From NCBI RefSeq assembly GCF_000170895.1, contig NZ_ABCS01000009.1, positions 62,001 through 126,000 on the forward strand: a stretch of DNA of 64,000 nt. Reading direction: 5' to 3'. The notes under the pieces are model-generated. The model was not told where the DNA came from and did no database searches. It saw only the letters and a list, made by a program, of their open reading frames with translations. A program made the translations under genes and the position numbers. Shown one piece after another: positions 57,939 through 64,000 of this stretch. Source of the DNA: Plesiocystis pacifica SIR-1. Its GTDB lineage: Bacteria; Myxococcota_A; Polyangia; Nannocystales; Nannocystaceae. Position 1 is the stretch's first letter. The number at the start of each line of letters is the position of its first letter.

Positions 57939-59032
57939 GCCCGCCGCCCCCTCAGCCTCGCTCGGGAAGGCCCTCGCGCGCGGGGGCCTTCGTCCGTGCT
58001 CTGGGAGCGATTGGCATCGTCGCCTCATGCTTGAGTTGCTCGGACGGGGCGCCCTTGGCGATCCGTTATGAGACCGAGCACCTACAGATCGGTACGGGCT
58101 TCGACTACCCTCTTTGCGCGGGAGATTTGGCCGCCTATGAGGCGCAAGTCGTGGGCTTGGAGTCGCTGCTCTCGACGACGGTCGACGAGCCGATCACGGT
58201 CTATCTGTGGGAGGACGCGCCCTCGAGCTACTGCGGGGAGGGTCCGCAAGGCTGCTACAGCCCCGATGAGAACGCCATCTACACGACCTCCTTCGCGCTG
58301 GATCACGAGCTCGTCCACGCCGTCGTGTACGGGTTCGCGCGCCCCCCAGGCTTCTTTGATGAAGGGTCAGCCGAGGCCTTGCGGCGACGACGGCTCGTCA
58401 GCGTTCAGCAGCCCGACCCTCTCGCCAACTTCGAGCTCAGCGGTGGCGAGGTGGACTACGGCAGCGCGGGCTTGTTCATGCGCTGGCTCTGGGAGCGTTT
58501 TGGGGCCGAGGCCTTCATTGCAATCTTGAAGGATGAACGCCCGCCCCTCGAGGCTTTCGAGGCAGTCTACGGAATGAGCCCCGAAAGCGCGGAGGCGATG
58601 TTCTTCGAGGAGCTCCCGTACGGCTATCCCCCGTTGACTAGCTGCGAGGTCGACCCTTTGCCCGCCGTCGACGAGGGCCGGTGGGAGGCGAGCGTTCGTC
58701 TGGACTGCGGAAGCGACGATGTCTACGGAGGAGACGGTGTGCGCGGGACGGCGCGGACAGTCACGCTCACCGAGGCTGGAGACTACGCTGTCAGCTTCGA
58801 GGGAGTCTCGGCGACGATTCGCCGCTGCGCCGACGAAATTCTGGAGCTTGCTCCCGAGGATGGAGACCCGGCTTGGGGCGACGTACCTCCGACGACGTCG
58901 ACGATGCGAGCGGGCTATGTTCGCGCTCTGGAGCCATCGAACACCCTCACGCTCGTGCCAGGTCGGTACATGGTGTACGCCGTCGGCGCGCCCGAACAGA
59001 GCGTGAGCATGGCGGTCGAGATGCTGCCCTAG
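57935..59032 (+). CDS. Secreted gluzincin-type metallopeptidase
   Basis: 365 residues. A signal ending in VASCLSC suggests lipidation. The active site is HELVHAVVYGF with the third ligand Glu in FFDEGSAEAL, a gluzincin zinc motif. Flanking Cys (CAGD, YCGEGPQGCYS) suggest disulfides. The C-terminal about 100 residues form a beta-rich domain (VTLTEAGDYAVSFEG). It overlaps the PDZ lipoprotein by 4 bp. Its stop and that of the convergent glycoside-hydrolase-like gene share the tetranucleotide CTAG. Confidence 0.8.
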   Translation: MSPPPPQPRSGRPSRAGAFVRALGAIGIVASCLSCSDGAPLAIRYETEHLQIGTGFDYPLCAGDLAAYEAQVVGLESLLSTTVDEPITVYLWEDAPSSYCGEGPQGCYSPDENAIYTTSFALDHELVHAVVYGFARPPGFFDEGSAEALRRRRLVSVQQPDPLANFELSGGEVDYGSAGLFMRWLWERFGAEAFIAILKDERPPLEAFEAVYGMSPESAEAMFFEELPYGYPPLTSCEVDPLPAVDEGRWEASVRLDCGSDDVYGGDGVRGTARTVTLTEAGDYAVSFEGVSATIRRCADEILELAPEDGDPAWGDVPPTTSTMRAGYVRALEPSNTLTLVPGRYMVYAVGAPEQSVSMAVEMLP

Positions 59033-60651
59033 GGCACGACCAGCACGACGCCGTCGCTCTCGACGTTGGCCCGGGACGCCGCGGTGATCGCATAGGTCCC
59101 CGAGTCCAGGCTCAGCGAGGTCGAGCCAAACTCCCCATCCGGGATCGGCACGATGCGGTCGAGCGCCCACGCGCCGCCCTGGTCGGCGTAGACCACGAAG
59201 GCCCGCAGGCTCTGCTCGACGACGTCCTCGACCAAGGCCCCGTCGCCCTCGAGGTTGGGCGTGACCAGGGGCGGGGCGACGAGGTCGTCGAGGTGGTCGG
59301 CGAGCGGCGGGGTCAGGGCGGGGCGGCCGTAGAACTCGTCGAGCAGGGCGGCGTTGATGCCGAGGGTGTCGGACTGCAGGGGCTCGACGTGGAAGTAGAC
59401 GTTGCCCATGGAGTTTTGGTCGCTGTACAGGCGCGAGAGCTCGACCTGGTAGAGCATCTCGTCGAGGGTCCAGTCGTCGCCGAGCTTGCTGAGGTAGTTG
59501 CCGGTGAACACGTAGCGCTCGGGGTCGATGCTGCTCCACCAGTCGAGCAGGACCTCGTAGGTCTGCTGGGCGCTGTAGGTCGGCCAGTACAGCTGCGGGG
59601 CGAGGTAGTCGACCCAGCCCTCCTCCATCCACAGCACGGGGTCGGCGTAGAGCTCGGCGTACTGGTCCAGGCCGACGATGCCCTCGGGGATGCCGGGGCG
59701 GTAGATGCCGAAGGGGGCGATGCCGAAGCGGGCGTCGGGGTCGGCGGCCGCGATGGTGTCGTGGAGCTCCTCGACGAGGGCGTTGACGTTGTCCCGGCGC
59801 CAGTCGCCCTGGCTCAGCGCGCCGCCGTCGGCGAGGTAGGCGTTCCAGGTCAGGGCGTCGGGGAAGTCGTCGCCGTTGGGGTAGGGGTAGAAGTAGTCGT
59901 CGAGGTGGACGCCGTCGACGGCGTAGCGCTCGACGACGTCGAGGACCACGTCGACGGTGTGCTCGCGGACGTCGAGGGCCCCGGGATCCATCCACAGCGA
60001 GCTGCCGTAGGTGTGGGCGTGCTCGGGCAGCTGCAGGGCGATGTGCGGCTCGGCGAGGGTGATGCCGGCGCTCGCGGCCCCGCGGTAGGGGTTGAACCAG
60101 GCGTGGACCTCGATGCCGCGGGCGTGAGCTTCTTCGATGAGAAAGGCGAGGGGGTCGAAGCCCGGGTCGCCGCCCTGGCTGCCGCTGAGGTAGCGGCTCC
60201 ACGGCTCGAGGCTGGACTCGTAGACGGCGTCGGACTCGGGCCGGACCTGGAACACGATCGCGTTGAGGTTGACGGCCTCGGCGGTGTCGACGATCGACGC
60301 GAGCTCGGCCTGGGCCGCGGCGGCGGACAGGCCCTGGCTGCTGGGCCAGTTGATGTTGTAGACGGTGGTCACCCAGACCCCACGGAACTCGCGCGCGTGG
60401 CCGACCTCGACGAGCTGCTGCTCCCACACGCCGCCGGTGTCGTCGCTGGACTCGTCCGCGCTCGTGGACTCGCCCGTCGAGTCCGAGCTCGAGTCGTCGC
60501 TGGACTCGGAGCTCGTGCCCTCTTCGGTGTCGCCGACGGTGTCGCCGACCTCCTCGGCGCCGGGGCCCTGGGGATCGGAGCCGGTGCCGGACGAACACGC
60601 GAGGGCCGTGCCGAGGGCGAGGGCGACCGAGAGCGAGCGAGGCGAGTGCAT
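59029..60651 (-). CDS. Lipoprotein, glycosyl hydrolase-like family 10 (GHL10/DUF187)
   Basis: 540 residues. A signal (SVALALGTALAC) and a Ser/Asp/Thr-rich linker lead to a TIM-barrel domain: EFRGVWVTTVYNINWPSSQG, NAIVFQVRPESDAVYESSLEPWSRYLSG, GIEVHAWFNPYR, AVDGVHLDDYFYPYP with the conserved Asp-Asp, and FGIAPFGIYRPG. These are GHL10 signatures. A C-terminal beta domain follows. Surface glycan or peptidoglycan-related hydrolysis is likely. TAGACG lies 5 nt before the ATG on the minus strand. Upstream acidic residues are typical of myxobacterial exported proteins. Confidence 0.88.
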   Translation of the reverse strand: MHSPRSLSVALALGTALACSSGTGSDPQGPGAEEVGDTVGDTEEGTSSESSDDSSSDSTGESTSADESSDDTGGVWEQQLVEVGHAREFRGVWVTTVYNINWPSSQGLSAAAAQAELASIVDTAEAVNLNAIVFQVRPESDAVYESSLEPWSRYLSGSQGGDPGFDPLAFLIEEAHARGIEVHAWFNPYRGAASAGITLAEPHIALQLPEHAHTYGSSLWMDPGALDVREHTVDVVLDVVERYAVDGVHLDDYFYPYPNGDDFPDALTWNAYLADGGALSQGDWRRDNVNALVEELHDTIAAADPDARFGIAPFGIYRPGIPEGIVGLDQYAELYADPVLWMEEGWVDYLAPQLYWPTYSAQQTYEVLLDWWSSIDPERYVFTGNYLSKLGDDWTLDEMLYQVELSRLYSDQNSMGNVYFHVEPLQSDTLGINAALLDEFYGRPALTPPLADHLDDLVAPPLVTPNLEGDGALVEDVVEQSLRAFVVYADQGGAWALDRIVPIPDGEFGSTSLSLDSGTYAITAASRANVESDGVVLVVP

Positions 60652-60716
60652 GCCCCCGTCTACCGCATCTGGTCGAGCTTTTGGGCGCGTAGCAACCCCG
60701 GCCCACACCCGGGAAT

Positions 60717-62000
60717 TCACTGCCCGCGATCTTCTGGTAGGCCGAGCCCCCCCGAGAAACTCCGAGGGTGCTTGGCGTGAACCACCTTTGTGCGAATCAG
60801 CGTGACCCGGGGCACCTGGCGCATCTCGTCGGCCATCTCCCGGCACCAATCCTCGAGCTCGTCGAAGCTCTCGGCGTCGAGCTCGAGGTCCTCGCAAGCC
60901 ACGGTCTCGCGCTCGCCCGCGTGGTCGCGCAGCTTCAGCTCGTGCGCCGGCCCTTGGTCGCCGCAGGTGCCGGCGTGCTCGGTCCACAGCTTGGCGTGGT
61001 GCTCGATGACCAAGCACCAGGGGTCGCGGCCCTCGAAGGGATCGGCGATGCCGCCGTCGCGCACGACCATGGTCAGCAGCGCGGGATCGTTGCGCGCGGC
61101 GAGGGCCTCGTGGGCGACGTCCGACCAGCCCATGAACGAGGCGTCGAGGTAGAGGTACTCGCCCACGTGCGTCGAGCCGCGCACGGCCACGTTGGTCACG
61201 GCCTGGCCGCCGGCCGAGTGACCCTCGACGATGACGCCCCCGCGCAGCTTGCTGGGGTGCACGCCGAGGGCCTCGACGAGGACCTCGAGGCTGTCGGCGT
61301 GGAGGCGGTCGAAGTCGTCGCGGTAGGCCGGGTCGGCGGGCGCGGCCGGCTGCATCCACATGCGGTCGTAGGCGACGTTGCTCCACCCGCGGTGCCCGGG
61401 CTCGAGGCGCTTGCCGGCGCTGATCGGGTAGATCAGCGCGACGTTGTGGTCCGCCTCGCCCGCGAGCTGGTCGATGGCCGCGAGGGTCTGCTCGAGGCGG
61501 TCCCAGCCGACCCACTCGCGCTTTTTCTTCATCGCGTCGGTGCGCCGCTGGACGAGCTCGCTGTAGGTCCCGTGAAAGTGGAAGACGAGCTCGAACTCGG
61601 CCGCCGGATCGGCCTTCGGGGGGATGAAGATCAGCACGTCGCGGCCCCCGTTGCCCTCGAGGGGTCCGACCCACAGCGACCCGCCCGCGTAGAGCTGGCT
61701 GAACTCGTCGGCGAAGTCCTGGAGCCCGGGGGCGGTGTTGGGGTCGATCTGCGCGCCCGCGACGAGCTCGGAGTCGGCGACCTCGATGGGCGGCTGCGCC
61801 GGAGCGGGCTCGGGCGCTGGAGCCGGGGCTGGCTCGGAGGTAGAGGATCCGAGGGGGGCAGACTCGTGCAGGACTGGCGCGCTGTCGGCGGATTCGGGCA
61901 TGTCCGGATCCGCAGGCTGCGGGTCGACCTCCGCGACCGTCTGGACACAGCCAGCGGACAGGAGGGCGACGAAAGACAGCGCGAGCGTGGGCTTCGCCAT
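60717..62000 (-). CDS. Alpha/beta-hydrolase-like lipoprotein
   Basis: 427 residues from ATG 62000. The signal ends in LLSAGC for lipidation, followed by a Pro/Ala/Glu-rich linker. The catalytic domain has the nucleophile elbow VEGHSAGGQAV and the YLDASFMG segment, with an acidic residue in WCLVIEHHAKLW and many conserved aromatic residues, compatible with an esterase. No closer family is recognised. The C-terminus is basic (PRVTLIRTKVVHAKHPRSF). It is divergent from a kinase gene; an ACAATG-like -10 is not convincing, so its promoter is unassigned. Confidence 0.75.
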   Translation of the reverse strand: MAKPTLALSFVALLSAGCVQTVAEVDPQPADPDMPESADSAPVLHESAPLGSSTSEPAPAPAPEPAPAQPPIEVADSELVAGAQIDPNTAPGLQDFADEFSQLYAGGSLWVGPLEGNGGRDVLIFIPPKADPAAEFELVFHFHGTYSELVQRRTDAMKKKREWVGWDRLEQTLAAIDQLAGEADHNVALIYPISAGKRLEPGHRGWSNVAYDRMWMQPAAPADPAYRDDFDRLHADSLEVLVEALGVHPSKLRGGVIVEGHSAGGQAVTNVAVRGSTHVGEYLYLDASFMGWSDVAHEALAARNDPALLTMVVRDGGIADPFEGRDPWCLVIEHHAKLWTEHAGTCGDQGPAHELKLRDHAGERETVACEDLELDAESFDELEDWCREMADEMRQVPRVTLIRTKVVHAKHPRSFSGGLGLPEDRGQ

Positions 62001-62201
62001 GGAGATCGCGGGGGCCAGGCTCGCATTGTGCCGCACTTTGCGAGGCCGTGCCCGCGCGCGGGTCGGGGTCGAGGGAGGTCGCCGGGCCTGCATCACCCGC
62101 ACGTTCGACGCCCGGCTGCGCGTTTGGCTCTCGGGTCGAGCGGTGCTCCTGGGCAGGGTCGAGGCCGCACGCGCTCCGAGCACGGGCTATAACCACGCTC
62201 G

Positions 62202-64000
<1,799 letters not shown>

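Overview
This is a 64 kb, very GC-rich stretch of a bacterial chromosome, most likely from a myxobacterium. The clues are a surface protein ending in a Cys-rich GCGC motif, hydrophobic helix and Arg tail (MYXO-CTERM type), three eukaryote-like Ser/Thr kinase genes, many lipoproteins with Ser/Glu/Asp/Thr-rich linkers, and third codon positions that are nearly all G or C. Placement near Nannocystaceae (Plesiocystis/Enhygromyxa-like) is an inference from the linker style only. No rRNA, tRNA, CRISPR array or intact insertion sequence was found.

Layout. 1-6030: end of an NAD(P)-binding protein, a lipoprotein, a GNAT acetyltransferase, a GntR/ABC exporter operon with its operator, and a sirtuin without the usual zinc cysteines. 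6336-13825: a complete iron lipoxygenase, then a secreted M14 carboxypeptidase and a large lipoprotein. 13841-17632: two AraC-type regulators, each divergent from small redox or amidase genes. 17753-25072: a kinase with a cyclic-nucleotide domain, the MYXO-CTERM protein, small lipoproteins, a Coq4-like protein and a FAH-family hydrolase. 25300-29775: a two-gene operon in which a TPP enzyme and a glutamate-synthase FMN domain are both fused to Rieske iron-sulfur domains. 30094-35662: a HEAT-repeat/aldo-keto reductase fusion, then a lower-GC ATPase plus HNH-like nuclease pair that looks like an anti-phage cassette and whose nuclease carries an in-frame amber codon.

35687-45272 holds a GreB-like factor, hemerythrin, phospholipase D, an HxlR-controlled membrane protein, a hybrid histidine kinase, a sterol desaturase-like enzyme, a hydrolase and a SIMPL protein. 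45704-55550 is one long TetR-headed operon resembling the leucine/isovalerate (liu) pathway: enoyl-CoA reductase-like SDR, acyl-CoA carboxylase beta, acyl-CoA dehydrogenase, enoyl-CoA hydratase, biotin-carrying carboxylase alpha, a beta-keto acid cleavage enzyme, a metallocarboxypeptidase and a DUF1415 protein. 55681-64000 holds a tiny membrane protein, a Cys-rich lipoprotein, a membrane-anchored pseudokinase, a PDZ lipoprotein overlapping a gluzincin protease, two further lipoprotein hydrolases and the start of a PEGA-type kinase.

Two features run across the window. First, a -10-like hexamer (TAGACT, TACACT and relatives) lies 5-8 nt before the ATG or GTG of about 18 genes, which implies widespread leaderless transcription and was used to choose several starts. 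Second, a modular repeat made of a 100-bp structured unit (A) and a roughly 157-bp full-length imperfect palindrome (B) occurs at three intergenic sites with conserved CTAGCAG ends. It sits directly against the 3' ends of genes.
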